A DNA stretch of 64,000 nt from Azotobacter paspali (lineage in GTDB: Bacteria > Pseudomonadota > Gammaproteobacteria > Pseudomonadales > Pseudomonadaceae), in the NCBI RefSeq assembly GCF_042434745.1, contig NZ_JBHLSS010000136.1; one strand, 5' to 3'. Below the pieces are notes generated by a model. It was not told where the DNA came from and did no database searches. It worked only from the letters and a program-made list of their open reading frames with translations. Below are positions 1-13,200 of the stretch, in pieces. Position 1 is the stretch's first letter; every line of letters starts with the position of its first letter. The position numbers and the translations under genes are program-made.

Positions 1-3000
1 ACCCCAAGGCCGAGAATCTGGAGGCCTTCTGGCGGAACCTCCGCCAAGGCAAAGACTGCATCAGCGAAATTCCGGCCGAACGCTGGGACTGGCGCGAGTA
101 CTACAGCGAAAATCGCAGCGAAAGCGGGGTACATAATAGTAAGTGGGGCGGATTTATCGATGGTATCGATCAATTTGATCCACTGTTTTTCAATATTTCG
201 CCGCTGGAAGCTGAGCTGATCGATCCCCAGGAGCGACTATTCATGCAGACCGCCTGGTCGGCGATGGAAGACGCTGGTTACAGCCGTCGCATCGGCGGCG
301 AGGCGACCGATGACAGCATGCAAGTTGGCGTATATGTCGGAGTAATGTACGGCGAATACCAGCTGTTCGGCGCAGAAGCCAGCCTGCGAGGCCAGCGCAT
401 TGGCTTTGCCGGCTGCACTGCCAGTATCGCCAACCGGGTATCCTTCTGCCTTAACCTGCATGGACCAAGCATGTCGGTCGACTCGATGTGCTCCAGCTCG
501 CTGACCGCAATCCACCTAGCCTGTCAGGATTTGCGCAATAGCCGCACCTCAATGGCCATTGCTGGTGGCGTCAACCTGACTATTCATCCCAACAAGTACT
601 TGATGCTAAGCAGCGGCCAGTTCATCTCAAACCAGGGCCATTGTGCCAGCTTCGGCGAAGGTGGTGACGGCTATGTGCCGGGCGAGGGCGTCGGCGTAGT
701 CATCCTCAAGCGGCTGGCCGACGCAGAGCGCGACGGCGATCAGATCTACGGGGTGATCAAGGGCAGTTACCTCAACCACGGCGGCAAGAGCACCGGCTAC
801 AGCGTGCCGAATCCACGGGCACAGCAGGCAGCGATCAGCGGAGCACTCCAGGACGCCGGCGTCGATCCGGTGACAATCAGCTATATCGAGGCCCATGGCA
901 CCGGCACCAAGCTGGGCGATCCGATTGAGATCGCCGGCCTGGCCAACGCGTTGGGGGCACGCAAACCCGAGCAAACCTGCTGGATAGGCTCAGTCAAGTC
1001 GAATATCGGTCACTGCGAAGCGGCGGCCGGGATCGCTGGTTTGACCAAAGTGCTCCTGCAGCTGAAACACCGGCAAATTGCGCCGTCACTGCATTCACAA
1101 AAACTCAACCCTTTTATTGACTTTACGGCGACACCCTTCGAGGTCAACCAGCATCTGCGGGAGTGGTCGCAGCCGTTGCTCAACGGCCAGGCCATGCCGC
1201 GGATCGCCGGAATTTCCTCCTTTGGCGCCGGCGGCTCCAACGGCCATTTGATCGTCGCGGAATACAGTAAAGCGAAGCCTCTGCTCGGCGATAGCGGCAA
1301 GACCGAAATGATTCTGCTGTCGGCCCGAGAGCCAGACCAGTTGCGGCAGATCGCTAGCCGCCTGCTGGCCAGACTGGAGCATCCACAGGCCACTGACAGC
1401 CTGGCGGCGATTGCCTACACCCTACAGGTTGGCCGGGAGGCGATGGAGCATCGCGCAGCGTTAATCACTAGTGAGATGGCAAGCCTACTCGACGCATTAC
1501 ACCGCCTCTCTGCAGGCGACAGCAGTGGCTGGATCTGCACTGAGGAGACCGCGATCAGCGAACGAGCTGAACAGTTCAAAGCCAGCTTTCAGACACAGTG
1601 GCGCGAGCAACTGGCCAGGCTCTTTGCGGACGGTGAGCAGCAACAGTTGCTAGAGCTGTGGAGCGAGGGGCTGTCCATCGACTGGACAGCGCTGTGGGCC
1701 GCCAGCGGCGAACAACGCCAGCGAATCAGCTTGCCTAGTTATCCCTTCGCCACCAATCGCTACTGGGCGCCAACCGGTGCTAGACGATCATCTTTGGCAC
1801 CCGTGCAATTGCACCCGTTGCTGCATCAAAACAACTCGGGCTTCGACTATCAGCGATTCATTACTGAATTCAGCGGCGATGAACCTTGGCTGAGGGATCA
1901 TAGGGTCGGCGGGCGCAAAACCCTGCCAGGTGCTGCCTATCTGGAGATGATTAGGGTAGCGGTGACTCATTCGCTGGCCGACGGCGAGGCCAACACTATG
2001 GTGATCGAGCAGCTTAACTGGTTGGCACCGCTGACAGTTGAATCAAATCCGCGCAGCATGCAAATCAGCCTGGAGCGCCAAGACGGACGGATCGGAGTCA
2101 AGTTACTCAGCAACGATAGCGACCAAGCAGTGCTGCATTGCCAGGCCACTGCGATAACCGGCCTGCCGCTCAATGAAGACCGGCTGGATCTAGCGCACTG
2201 GCGGGGCCGCAACTGGCGACTCCGGCTCGACAGCGGTGAAGTTTATCGGCTGTTTGATGAGATGGGCGTAGATTACGGTGACAGCCATCGCGGGATCCGC
2301 CAGTTGATGGTGGCGGAGCGGGGCGGCCGACGCGAGGTGCTGGCGGAGTTGGATCTCTGCGGGTCATTGTCCAACATAGCTGATGATTGGCGGCTGGATC
2401 CGGGGATCATTGACAGCGCGCTGCAGGCGGCGATCGGCATGTTGTTGCCCCTCGACAGCAGTGTGGCGGAGCTGACGTCACCCTTGATGCCTTTTGCGCT
2501 GGAGCGGCTAGAGATCATTGCACCCTGTCGGCGACGGATGTGGGCCCTGCTGCGCAGAGAAGCCGGAGATAACCCAGCCGGCAGAATTGATATCGATCTC
2601 TGTGACGATCAGGGATGGATCTCTGTACGGCTCTTTGGCTTAAGCTCCAGACAACTCTCTCCGGGCTCAAGGCTGTCAACCGCGACGGTAAGGCAAGCTG
2701 ACCAGACCGTCCCCCAGCAGCGGTTGGAAGAGCGACAGCTGCTGGCGCCGATATGGTCGATGGTCAACGGTGCGGGAGGGGAGCAGCGTGAACATAATGG
2801 CGCGACGCTGATCTTCGGCGCGACCCTAGCCCGACGCCAGGCGTTGGCCGAACTTTACCCCGGCGCCGCCTTGGCGCTGGAGACGAATGACTCAGAGACC
2901 AGCTACCAGGCCGAGCTGAACGCCCGGCCTGACCTAGCCGAGGTGATTTGGCTGGCGCCGCCAAGCGACGATAACTCCGCTGGCTCGCCGAAGCTGATCG

Positions 3001-4235
3001 CCGCGCAACAGCACGGAGTACTGGCGCTGTTCAAACTGATCAAGGCGCTACTGAGCTTGGGTTACGGTCGTCAGCCTCTACGGTTGACCTTGATCACCGA
3101 ACAGGCGATCAAGACGCTGCCTGGCGAATCCTGCCGGCCAGCCCACGCTGCGGTTCATGGATTGGCTGGCTCGCTGGCCAAAGAATACCCCCACTGGAGA
3201 GTGCAACTCGCGGATCTGGCTGACGAGCAGTTGGCTTCACTGGCCAGCGCGCCGTTCGATGGCGTAGCCTCCGGCGAATTGCTGGCGCTGCGCCAGGACC
3301 AGTGGTGGTTTCGGCAGTTGGCCCGGGTGACGGTCGACACGCCGCCCGCAGGGCTGCTTGCCTATCGCGACGGCGGCGTCTACCTGGTGATCGGCGGCGC
3401 TGGTGGTATCGGCGCAGTCTGGAGCCGCCATGTGATCAGCCGCCATCGCGCCAGGGTGATCTGGATCGGTCGCCGGTTACCGGATCGCCAGCTCGAAGAT
3501 AAGCTGGATGAGCTGACTGCCCTTAGCCTTCGCCATAATGCCCCGGCACCTGTTTATCTCCAGGTCGACGCCGCTGATGAGCAGCAACTTGGCGAGGCGC
3601 GGCGGCGGATTACCGAGCGCTATGGCGAGATCAACGGCGTGGTGCACTCGGCGATCGTGCTTAAGGATCAAAGCCTGACAAACATGGATGAGCATACCTT
3701 TACCACTGTTCTGAACGCCAAGGTAGCGACCAGCGTGGCTCTGGCCCGGACTTTCGGGGAGAACGCCGCCTCACTAGATTTCGTACTGTTTTTCTCATCA
3801 ATGATGTCCTTCAGCACAGCAGCCGGCCAAAGCAACTACGCTGCCGGCTGCACTTTTGCCGATGCCTTTGCCGATCGACTCAGAGTCGACTGGCCCTGTC
3901 CGGTCAAAGTGATCAACTGGGGATATTGGGGTAGTGTCGGCACGGTGAGTGACGCCCGTTACCGTGACAGGATGACCGCGCTGGGACTGGGCTCTATCGA
4001 GCCAGAGGAAGGAATGCTGGTGTTGGAGCAATTGCTGGGTGGCGTAATGGATCAATTGGCGTTGCTGAAGATCCTGCAAGGTGAAGAGATCAACGGCCTC
4101 GACAGCTTAGCAAGACTGCTTAGCAACGAACAAATCAAGCTCTATCCGGATAACCACGGCGGCATGGCGGCGGCGATGCAGGATCGGCTAGGGGACAGGC
4201 TGGCGGCGTTGGCGCAGCCGTCCCAGTGCAGATGA
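1..4235 (+). CDS. rhiB: trans-AT PKS, 3' part (KS-DH-KR), RhiB-like, 5' truncated by window edge
   Basis: The reading frame is open from base 3, before the first ATG at 243, and begins inside a ketosynthase (KS), so the gene starts upstream of the window. The KS runs to about 1270 with the active Cys in the CSSS motif (codon 489) and both His residues (EAHGTGT near 885, NIGH near 1002). After the LPSYPFATNRYW linker comes a dehydratase (DH, about 1800-2660) with HxxxGxxxxP (His codon 1899) and a DSALQ motif (Asp codon 2412). A ketoreductase (KR, about 2740-4060) follows, with GGAGGIG and the active Ser/Tyr (Tyr codon 3837). The protein stops after the KR without an ACP; the missing C-methyltransferase (MT) and ACP open the next gene, so this module is split between two proteins. 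By collinearity it adds C17/C18 of rhizoxin and sets the 18,19-alkene. There is no AT domain. Assignment to RhiB rests on gene order and product logic. Confidence 0.88.
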   Translation, partial: PKAENLEAFWRNLRQGKDCISEIPAERWDWREYYSENRSESGVHNSKWGGFIDGIDQFDPLFFNISPLEAELIDPQERLFMQTAWSAMEDAGYSRRIGGEATDDSMQVGVYVGVMYGEYQLFGAEASLRGQRIGFAGCTASIANRVSFCLNLHGPSMSVDSMCSSSLTAIHLACQDLRNSRTSMAIAGGVNLTIHPNKYLMLSSGQFISNQGHCASFGEGGDGYVPGEGVGVVILKRLADAERDGDQIYGVIKGSYLNHGGKSTGYSVPNPRAQQAAISGALQDAGVDPVTISYIEAHGTGTKLGDPIEIAGLANALGARKPEQTCWIGSVKSNIGHCEAAAGIAGLTKVLLQLKHRQIAPSLHSQKLNPFIDFTATPFEVNQHLREWSQPLLNGQAMPRIAGISSFGAGGSNGHLIVAEYSKAKPLLGDSGKTEMILLSAREPDQLRQIASRLLARLEHPQATDSLAAIAYTLQVGREAMEHRAALITSEMASLLDALHRLSAGDSSGWICTEETAISERAEQFKASFQTQWREQLARLFADGEQQQLLELWSEGLSIDWTALWAASGEQRQRISLPSYPFATNRYWAPTGARRSSLAPVQLHPLLHQNNSGFDYQRFITEFSGDEPWLRDHRVGGRKTLPGAAYLEMIRVAVTHSLADGEANTMVIEQLNWLAPLTVESNPRSMQISLERQDGRIGVKLLSNDSDQAVLHCQATAITGLPLNEDRLDLAHWRGRNWRLRLDSGEVYRLFDEMGVDYGDSHRGIRQLMVAERGGRREVLAELDLCGSLSNIADDWRLDPGIIDSALQAAIGMLLPLDSSVAELTSPLMPFALERLEIIAPCRRRMWALLRREAGDNPAGRIDIDLCDDQGWISVRLFGLSSRQLSPGSRLSTATVRQADQTVPQQRLEERQLLAPIWSMVNGAGGEQREHNGATLIFGATLARRQALAELYPGAALALETNDSETSYQAELNARPDLAEVIWLAPPSDDNSAGSPKLIAAQQHGVLALFKLIKALLSLGYGRQPLRLTLITEQAIKTLPGESCRPAHAAVHGLAGSLAKEYPHWRVQLADLADEQLASLASAPFDGVASGELLALRQDQWWFRQLARVTVDTPPAGLLAYRDGGVYLVIGGAGGIGAVWSRHVISRHRARVIWIGRRLPDRQLEDKLDELTALSLRHNAPAPVYLQVDAADEQQLGEARRRITERYGEINGVVHSAIVLKDQSLTNMDEHTFTTVLNAKVATSVALARTFGENAASLDFVLFFSSMMSFSTAAGQSNYAAGCTFADAFADRLRVDWPCPVKVINWGYWGSVGTVSDARYRDRMTALGLGSIEPEEGMLVLEQLLGGVMDQLALLKILQGEEINGLDSLARLLSNEQIKLYPDNHGGMAAAMQDRLGDRLAALAQPSQCR

Positions 4236-4284
4236 CGCAACACCTCATAGAGAAATAGCCATTAATGGACGGCAGACGCGTCAC

Positions 4285-4290
4285 AAGGAA
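4285..4290 (+). promoter_or_regulatory. ribosome binding site of rhiC
   Basis: AAGGAA lies eight bases before the ATG at 4299 and supports that start. The 63-bp gap after rhiB holds no other feature, so rhiB and rhiC look co-transcribed. Confidence 0.55.
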
Positions 4291-4298
4291 ATTGGAAC

Positions 4299-7200
4299 AT
4301 GTTAACAGACGCAAATCAGACAACAGCATATCTAGTCAGTGAGCTTGAAGCGCTGGCGTGCCGCCTGCTGGCGATCCAGTTGCACGGGCTGGGGCTACGT
4401 CGCAGCGAGGATCTGCTCTACCTCACGACGCAGCACGGTAACGCCACGCCGGATTATTTCCACCCCTGGCTGGCTGAAAGCCTGAGGTATGTCGCCGGCG
4501 TCGAGGCCGGCGATCCCGACGAGTTATGGCGGCAATGGCGCGAGCGGTTAACGATTTGGCGCCAGGACGCCGATCTGGCGGCTAGGGCGCAGCTGCTCGA
4601 TGCCTGCCTGACGAGCCTACCATCATTACTGACCGGCGAGCAGCCGGCTACCAGCGTAATTTTTCCTGGTGGCTCGATGGCTCTGGTGGAAGGGGTATAT
4701 AAGAACAACAGGATCTCCGATTACTTTAATCAAGTGATGATCGAGGCGGCGTTGGCCTATATCGAAAGCCGTCCTGCGGACGCCGAACCGTTGCGGATTC
4801 TCGAGATCGGCGCAGGCACCGGTGGCGCCACGGCAGGGTTACTGGCTGCGCTGGTGCCTTGGCGACGCCATATTGGCGAATACTGCTATACCGATCTGTC
4901 CACTGCTTTCCTGCAGCATGGCACCCATAAATTTGGCCGGAACAACCCGTTTTTACAAACTCGGCTGTTTGATGTTTCCCGTCCCTGTGCTGAGCAGGGG
5001 ATCGCCACAGATCACTATCATCTGGTGATGGCGAGCAATGTGCTGCACGCCACGCCGGAGATCCGCCAGACTTTGCGCAACGCCAAGGCTGCCTTGCGCA
5101 AGGGTGGATTGTTGATGCTCAATGAAATCAGCGAAGCCTCATTGTTTACCCACCTGAGCTTCGGTCTGCTCGAAGGCTGGTGGCTCTACCGGGATGGCGC
5201 ATTGCGCATTCCCGGTTGCCCCGGGCTGTCGCCAGCTGGGTGGCAGGCGGTGCTGGAGCAGGAAGGGTTCAGCCCGGTTCTGTTCCCGGCCAAGAAGGCC
5301 CATGGCCTGGGCCAACAGATCATCCTTGCCGAGAGTGACGGTATCGTGCGTCAGCCTATCGCTAAGATGGAGCGACGGGCAGTGCCACAGTCCACCACCA
5401 ACAAGCGTAACGGCGATTTCGGCCCGGAGCAGGACGAGACAACGTCGGACAGCTGGCGGCGTCGGGTCGGCGAATACCTTCGGGAGCTGGTAGCCTCAAC
5501 GCTGAAGATCCCGGCAGACAAGATGAACCTGTCTCGTCCGCTGGAAGAATATGGCCTGGACTCGATCCTGGTCGTCAGGCTGACCAATGCTTTTAACGAG
5601 CAATTCAAAGCAATCGACAGCGCATTGTTTTTTGAAGTACCGACCCTAGCAGCGCTGACCGAACATTTTATCCAGCACCGAGAAGACGAGCTTAAGACTC
5701 TGCTGGGACAACCCAACGTTGAACAGAACAAGAAGGCGGCAGTCGTTGCGCAACCCGTGTCGAAGGCTAATGCCCAACCAACGCTGGATCTTGATTGCAC
5801 GCCAGACATCGATAACACAGGGACGACGGCCGCCTTTGCTGGGCAGAGCAGTAAAAACAAGATCGCTATTATCGGTCTTGACGGCCGCTATCCCGGCGCG
5901 GAGTCGATGACCGCCTTTTGGCGTAACTTGATCGGCGGTCATTGCGCCATTGACGAAATTCCAGCTAACCGCTGGGACTGGCGCCGTTATTTTGATCCGG
6001 AGAAGGGGAAGGCCGGCCACATCTATACCCGCTGGGGTGGTTTCCTTAAGGACATCGATCAGTTTGATCCAGCGTTCTTCCGAATCTCTCGCCGCGAAGC
6101 CGAGCGGATGGATCCTCAGGAGCGGCTGTTCCTTGAAGTAGCCTACCACAGTATCGAAGACGCGGGCTACAACCCGGCGACTCTGCATCAACAGGGCGAG
6201 GTCGGGGTCTTTGTCGGGGTAATGAACGGCAGCTATAACCCAATCAGCAACTATTGGTCGATCGCCAACCGGGTGTCCTACCAACTGGATCTGCAGGGAC
6301 CGAGTTTTGTGGTCGACAGTGCCTGTTCCTCATCGTTGACGGCGATCCACCTGGCGGTTGAAAGCCTGGCTAACGGCACCTGCGAGATGGCGATTGCAGG
6401 CGGCGTCAACCTAGTTGTTAATCCACACCACTACCTCGGCCTGTGCGAGATGATGATGCTGTCGCCAGGCGAACGATGCAGCGCCTTTGGTGGTGATGCC
6501 GATGGTTTCGTTGATGGGGAAGGTGTGGGTGCGGTGGTGCTCAAACCGCTAGACAAGGCGATTGCCGATGGTGACCAGATTTACGGGGTGATTCGTGGCA
6601 GCGCGATCAACGCCGGCGGCAAGACCAACGGCTATACCGTGCCCAGCGCAGACGCCCAGCAGCGTGTATTGGAAAAAGCGCTGTCGCGCTCCGGTATCAA
6701 TGCCAGCCAGATCAGTTATATCGAAGCCCATGGCACCGGCACCGCACTGGGAGATCCAATCGAGATCAGCGGCCTGAGTCGAGCTTTCAGTACTAGCACT
6801 AGCAACGGTTGCGCCATCGGCTCGGTCAAGAGCAATGTCGGTCATTGTGAAAGCGCCGCTGGCATCGCCGGCTTGAGCAAGGTGCTGCTGCAATTGAAGC
6901 ACCGCCAGCTGGCGCCGTCGCTGCACGCCGAGCAGCTTAACCCGAAGATTCACTTCGAACACACGCCGTTCCGGGTGCAGCGGCAGCTGGCGCCCTGGCT
7001 AGCCAACGGCGCGACACGGATCGCCGCGATCTCCTCCTTTGGAGCTGGAGGCGCCAACGCCTCGCTGATCGTCGAGGAATATATCGGTGCAGCGGATCGA
7101 CGACCCGCCGCACCCGCTCCCTGGTTGATCCTGCTGTCGGCCCGCGACGAACAGCGCCTGGCCGAATCGGTGTCTCGATTGCAAGCTTACCTCGACAGTG

Positions 7201-10200
7201 AAGACGGCCACCGGGTTGAGATGGCGGATCTGGCGTTTACCCTGCAAGTGGGGCGAGAGCCGATGGCAGCGCGGCTGGCGCTGATGGTCGATTCCGCTCC
7301 GGATCTGCGGTGCCGTCTAGCACGGTGGCTCGCTGGCGAGAATGTCGATGATTCGTTCTACGGTCATGTTGATTCCTTTGACGAGTCGCTCGACTCGCGG
7401 TTGTCCGACACCGAGACGCAGATCGAGCATTGGCTGGAGCAAGGCCAGTTGGCCAAATTGGCAGCGTTGTGGGTGCGTGGTAGCGCGATTGAGTGGGATC
7501 GGCTCTATCTCGACCGTTCTCATCGGCGGCCCATGCGGATGAGTCTGCCGGCTTATCCCTTTGTCAGAAACCGTTACTGGATGCCCGGATTGGCGCACCC
7601 GCCGGCCTCCTGCAACGACCGAGCCGACGCCCTAGCGGCAAAGTCGTTACCATCGCTCCACGTGGATCAGGTCGACAACAATTTGGCCAACTGTTGTTAT
7701 CTGCCGCACTGGCAGCCGCAAGCCGCGGCCGAGCAAGCCGCGGCACCTGGCCCCGGGGCAATCGTGCTGGTGGCGGCGGAGCAAGGCGGCGCCGCTACCG
7801 GGCTGCTGCTAGACGCGCTAGCTGATCATTATCGTGATAGTCGCAGGGTGGTACGGATCGACTGCGGTGCGGGCGCCACCGCCGAGCTGACGGCCGGGCG
7901 CTGGCGTTACGGCTACGATGATCCGCAAGGTTTTGCGCGAATACTCGCAGCGGTCGGCGAGGTGGCGCAGGTCATGGTGATCGGCGCGGAAGCCGGAGGC
8001 AACGTCGTGCCGCTGATGTTGGCCGATAGCCTGCAATACAACGAATTGCCGCTGCTGAGGTTGTTCAAGGCGCTGCAACAACTGGCCGCCGGCGCCTGGA
8101 TAGACTGTTTCCTGTTATCGCTCGGCCGTTACGCTTTTGCCGGCAAGTCACGACCGGGCAACCCGCTGGGAGCAGGCATGGCGGGGCTGGGGTATGCGAT
8201 GGCCCAGAGCGATCACCGGGTGCAGCTGCGCAACTTGGACATCAGCCCCGCCGAGCTAGACACGCCATGCAGCCGGCAACGGCTGCTGGCGCAAATCCTC
8301 GCCGAACCGGCCTCGGAGCGGGGAGAACTGGTCAAGCTCAGCCGGGGCGAGCGTTTTGTCCAGCACTTGACGCCATTGGCCCTGCCGACGAATGGCGACA
8401 GCGCCTCGGCGCTGAAACACCAAGGGGTCTACCTGATCCTGGGCGGTAGCGGCGTCATCGGCCAGGTGATTAGTCGCCAGTTGATCGAGCATTATCAGGC
8501 CAGGGTGATCTGGCTTGGCCGTAAGGCCGCCGACAGCCGCGAGGTGCAGCAAAGCCTTACGATGGACCATTTCCACGGCCGGGTCGAGTATATCCAGGCC
8601 GATGCGACGGATCTATCGCAGTTACAGCAGGCCGTGGCACAGATCAACCAGCGCTATGGGCGGATCAATGGTGCCGTGTTTTCCGGCATGGTGTTTGATT
8701 TTGAAAACAGCATTCAGCAGACTTCAGAAGCGCAATTTCGGCAAATTATCGAAATCAAGAGCCGCGGCAGTATCAATTTTTATGAGGCGCTTGCCGGGCA
8801 GCAACTCGATTTCCTCTGTTATTTCTCTTCCGCCCAGGGCTTTGCATTCTCCGGAGCGGCCAAACTGGCGGCCTACGCCTGCGGCATCACTTTTGCCGAC
8901 GCCTTCGCCGAGGCGATCCACCCGGTGGCAGCCTTCCCTGTCGGGGTGATTAACTGGGGGTTCTGGCGCGCCTCGCTGCAAGCGCAGGCGATCAGCCGCC
9001 ATATGGACGCAATCGGCGATGACGAGGGATTCACCTGCTTCAGCCGCTTTGTCGCCAACCTGGCCAGCGGCTCACTGCCTCGGTTACTGTGCATCAAGGC
9101 TTCGACCGCGGTGCGCCAGCTGATGGCCGTGCTGCAGGGACGGCAGTATCGGTTGGATCCGCTCGCCGCGCCGATGCAACCTCCGCAAAGCATCGAGCTG
9201 GAATCCTCCGAACTAGCTCGCTTGCAGCGGATCTTTGATCCTCGGGTCCTCGATCAGTCGATCGCCGTGTTGCTGTTGATCCAAGTGCAGACGCTGGGGA
9301 TTTTCAACACGCCCAATCGGCAAAGTGCTGAAGCCTGGCGACAGCAGGCAGGGATTGGCGACAGGTATCGCCGCTGGTGGGAGGAGTGCTTGGCGATCCT
9401 TGTGGAGCATGGCTTGCTACACCAGCAGGGCGAGACATTCAGTCTGGCGGCGCACATTGCCGAAGAGCGCCGTGGGGCGATCTGGGCGGCCTGGCGGGAA
9501 CAGCGCGACCGCTACCTGAAAGATCGTGATCGCCAGGTTCAGGCGACCTTGATCGACGATTGCCTGCAACAGCTGCCACAGATCCTTACCGGTCGTACTC
9601 AGGCGACGGATCTGTTGTTCCCTGACGGTTCGATGGCCAAGGTCGAGGGGATTTACAAACATAATACCCTGTCGGATTTCTTCAACAATCAGTTAGCGTT
9701 GCTGGTGACCGGTTATGTCCGCCGCCTGGTTGAGATTGCCCCCCGGCGGCCGGTGCGGATCCTTGAGATTGGTGCCGGCACCGGAGGCACCACAGCAAGG
9801 GTGCTGGCCGCGCTGGAGCCGCTGGCTGGGCAGATCAGCGAATATTGCTACACCGATATCTCCCGGGCGTTTTTACAGTACGGCGAAAGTTGCTTCGCCG
9901 CTGGTCGCCCTTACTTTACCACTCGAATTCTTGATATCAGCCAACCTTTTGACGACAGGAATCCTACCGCTCTCGGCTATGACATAGTCATCGCCACCAA
10001 TGTGCTGCACGCCACAGCCAATATGCGCCGGACGCTAGCCCACACCAAGGCGATGCTGCGCGGTGGCGGCCTACTGGCGTTGAATGAGCTGAACCACAAG
10101 ACCACAGCGGCGACTGTGACCTTCGGCTTACTCGATGGTTGGTGGCTGTATGAAGACAAACAACTTCGAATTCCTGGCTCGCCGCTACTGGCCGAGGACA

Positions 10201-13200
10201 GCTGGACTGAGCTGTTGTGGAGCGAGGGCTTTAGACAGGTCTGCCTGCGAATCAAGCAGGGGATCACCCTAGGCCAGCAGATCATTACTGCCCATAGTGA
10301 CGGGTTGATTCTACAGACAGCCACGTTGACGCCCCAACCAGAAAACAGGGATTTAATATTAAACTCGCATCGAGTCTGCGGGACCGGACAATCCGAGGAT
10401 ATTGCAGACAGGCTGCAACAATTGATCATCAATTCCTTGGCCCAGACCCTCAAGGCTGATGGGAAGAGCATCGCGTTACGCACACCATTTTCCGATTATG
10501 GCGTGGATTCAATCATCGGTGTCGGCTTTGTCAAACAACTGGGCAATCAGTTGGGACTCAAACTCAACAGCGCGATCCTATTTGAACAGGCCACGGTGGC
10601 CAAGCTGCGGGATTACCTGCAAAACACTTATGGCGCGCAGATCAAGCGGGCGCTGGCCAAACCGGTTGTCGCGGGCACCGCGGTAGCCGATGACGCTTCG
10701 GAGACAGAGCCGCGGGCCATCCCTGTTGCGGCAGCGACGATCAGCCCTGTCATGGCTGCGGCACTAGGGGGAGCCGGTCGGTCGACTGCTAGCGACGCGA
10801 CCCCGGCGGCGAACGCGGCCGCCAGAGGGCGAATCGCGGTGATCGGCATGTCCGGACAGTTCCCCGGCGCCGATAATACCGATGAGCTGTGGGATAACCT
10901 GCTGGCCGGACGCAATAGCGTGGAGGCGTTGCCGGAGAATTATCTTGATCCACGTTTCTACAGTGCCGATAAACAACCAGGCAAGAGTTACTGCAAACAG
11001 GCGGGGATACTCAAGGACCGCGACTGCTTCGATCCACTGTTTTTTAACCTCACGCCTCATGAAGCGGAGTCGATGACTCCGCACCAGCGGCTGGTGATGC
11101 AGGAAAGCTGGAAGGCGCTCGAAGATGCAGGTTATAACCCGATAACCCTGGCGGGCCTTGCGATCAGTGTCTATATCGGCGCGGAGCCAGGCGGTTATCA
11201 CCACGACTCCTTTACCGGCAGCTCCGAGGCGATCGTGGCTTCTCGACTGTCTTACTTCCTCGATCTCAAAGGGCCGGCGATGGTAGTCAATACCGGCTGT
11301 TCTTCCTCCGGAGTAGCAATCCACCAGGCTTGCGAAAGCCTGCGCCACGGAGAAAGCAATATGGCGCTGGCCGGCGGGGTCTATGCGCTGCTGGATCAGC
11401 GGGGATTGATCAGCCTATCGGCGATCGACATGCTCAGCCCCAGTGGCCAATGCCACACCTTCGACGCTACGGCTGACGGCACAGTGATCTCCGAAGGTGT
11501 CGGCATGGTGGTGCTGAAACGCTTGGAAGACGCTGAGGCCGACGGTGATCCGATCTACGGCGTCATTGAAGCCTCGGGGGTTAACCAGGACGGGGCCAGT
11601 AACGGCATTACCGCGCCCAACGGTGAAGCTCAGGAGCAGTTGATCCGCGATATCTATCATAAGTTCGCCATCGACCCATCGCAGATCAGCTATGTCGAGG
11701 CCCATGGTACCGGCACCCGGCTCGGTGATCCGGTCGAGGCCAACGCATTGATCCGCGCGTTCCGTCAGCGCACCGACGCCCAAGGATATTGTGTGTTGGG
11801 CAGCGCCAAAGCTAACCTCGGCCACGCAGCCGCGGGCGCCGGGGTGATCGGCCTGATCAAGATCCTGCTGTCGATACGACACCGCAGGCTGCCGGCGATG
11901 CCTGGCTTCGAGCGGCTCAACCCGCTGATTGAGCTGGAGGGCTCGCCGTTTTATATCAACCGTCAAGCGATTGACTGGCGGCCGAGTAGCGGCGAACGGC
12001 TGCTGTCGGCACTGAACTCTTTTGGCCATAGCGGCACCAACGCCCACTTGGTGATCGGTGAATACCAAGCGGGACAAGCCGTGTGCCAGTGTCCCACGCC
12101 GCCTACAGCCAGCCGGATTATTCCACTGTCATCCAAAACCGCCGAAAGCCTGCAGGACAATGCCCGGGCACTGGCGCGTTGGCTGGACAGAAGAGAGTCG
12201 CCGGCGGAGGGGCTGTTGGCCAATATTGCCTTTACCTTACAGACCGCCAGGGAGGCTATGCGGGTGCGGGCGGCGGTGGTCGCCACCGATCTTCCGGAAC
12301 TGCAAGCCCAGCTGGCGCAGCTGGCCAACGGCGATTCGCCAATAATATCGTCGGCTGACGAAACCGGGCGACTGGCTATCGAGTGGATCGGCGGCGCAGA
12401 GATCGATTGGACGGCGCTGTGGCCAGCCGGATCGGCAAAGCGTATCCACCTGCCAAGTTACCAGTTTGCTAAAGAGCGTTACTGGGTCGATCAGACTCCG
12501 CAGTTGGTCATCGTCGAGCAGGACGCTTTCGAAGAGCCGAACGCAACTGATGAGTCAAAGGGCGACAACCCACCGCAGCCCTCTACTGGACTGTTCCTGG
12601 CACGGCCTGTCTGGCAGGAGACTCTGGGCGGAGCCGCTGATGATGATGCCGGCCAGCGCTTGCTGTTGTTGGTCGGGTTCAACAGCGAGCAGGTGGCGCA
12701 ATTGCAACTCCTATCAACCTCCGCGGGGGGCAGTTTCAACTGTGAAATCCTGGCTTCCAGCAAGATCACCCCGGCGGCGCGTTATCAGGAACTGGCGATT
12801 GCGCTGTTACTGCGGCTGCAAAAGCTCAGTGGCCGGGTGCAGATTGAACTGGTGATTGCCGAGCAGAAACCGGATGATTTTCTTTATGCCGGTCTTAACG
12901 GCCTGCTGAAAACGGCTTGCCTGGAGCAGCCAACCCTCAGCGCCCGTTGCCTGTTGATCAAGGTCGAGGCCGGCAGGCCATTGCCAACGTTGCAGCTCAG
13001 CCAGCTAACGGCGATGCTCTCCGAGACGTATCACAGCGGCAGCTCGGTATTGCAAAGAAGCCTCTCTGAAGGTGGCCGCCAGGAGCTGCAATGGCAGGAG
13101 CTGGCTGATGATGTCGCAGGAATGGGCAGTATCGGCGCGACAGTAGGTTGGAAAGATCAGGGCGTTTACCTGATCACCGGCGGCGCCGGTGGTCTGGGAC

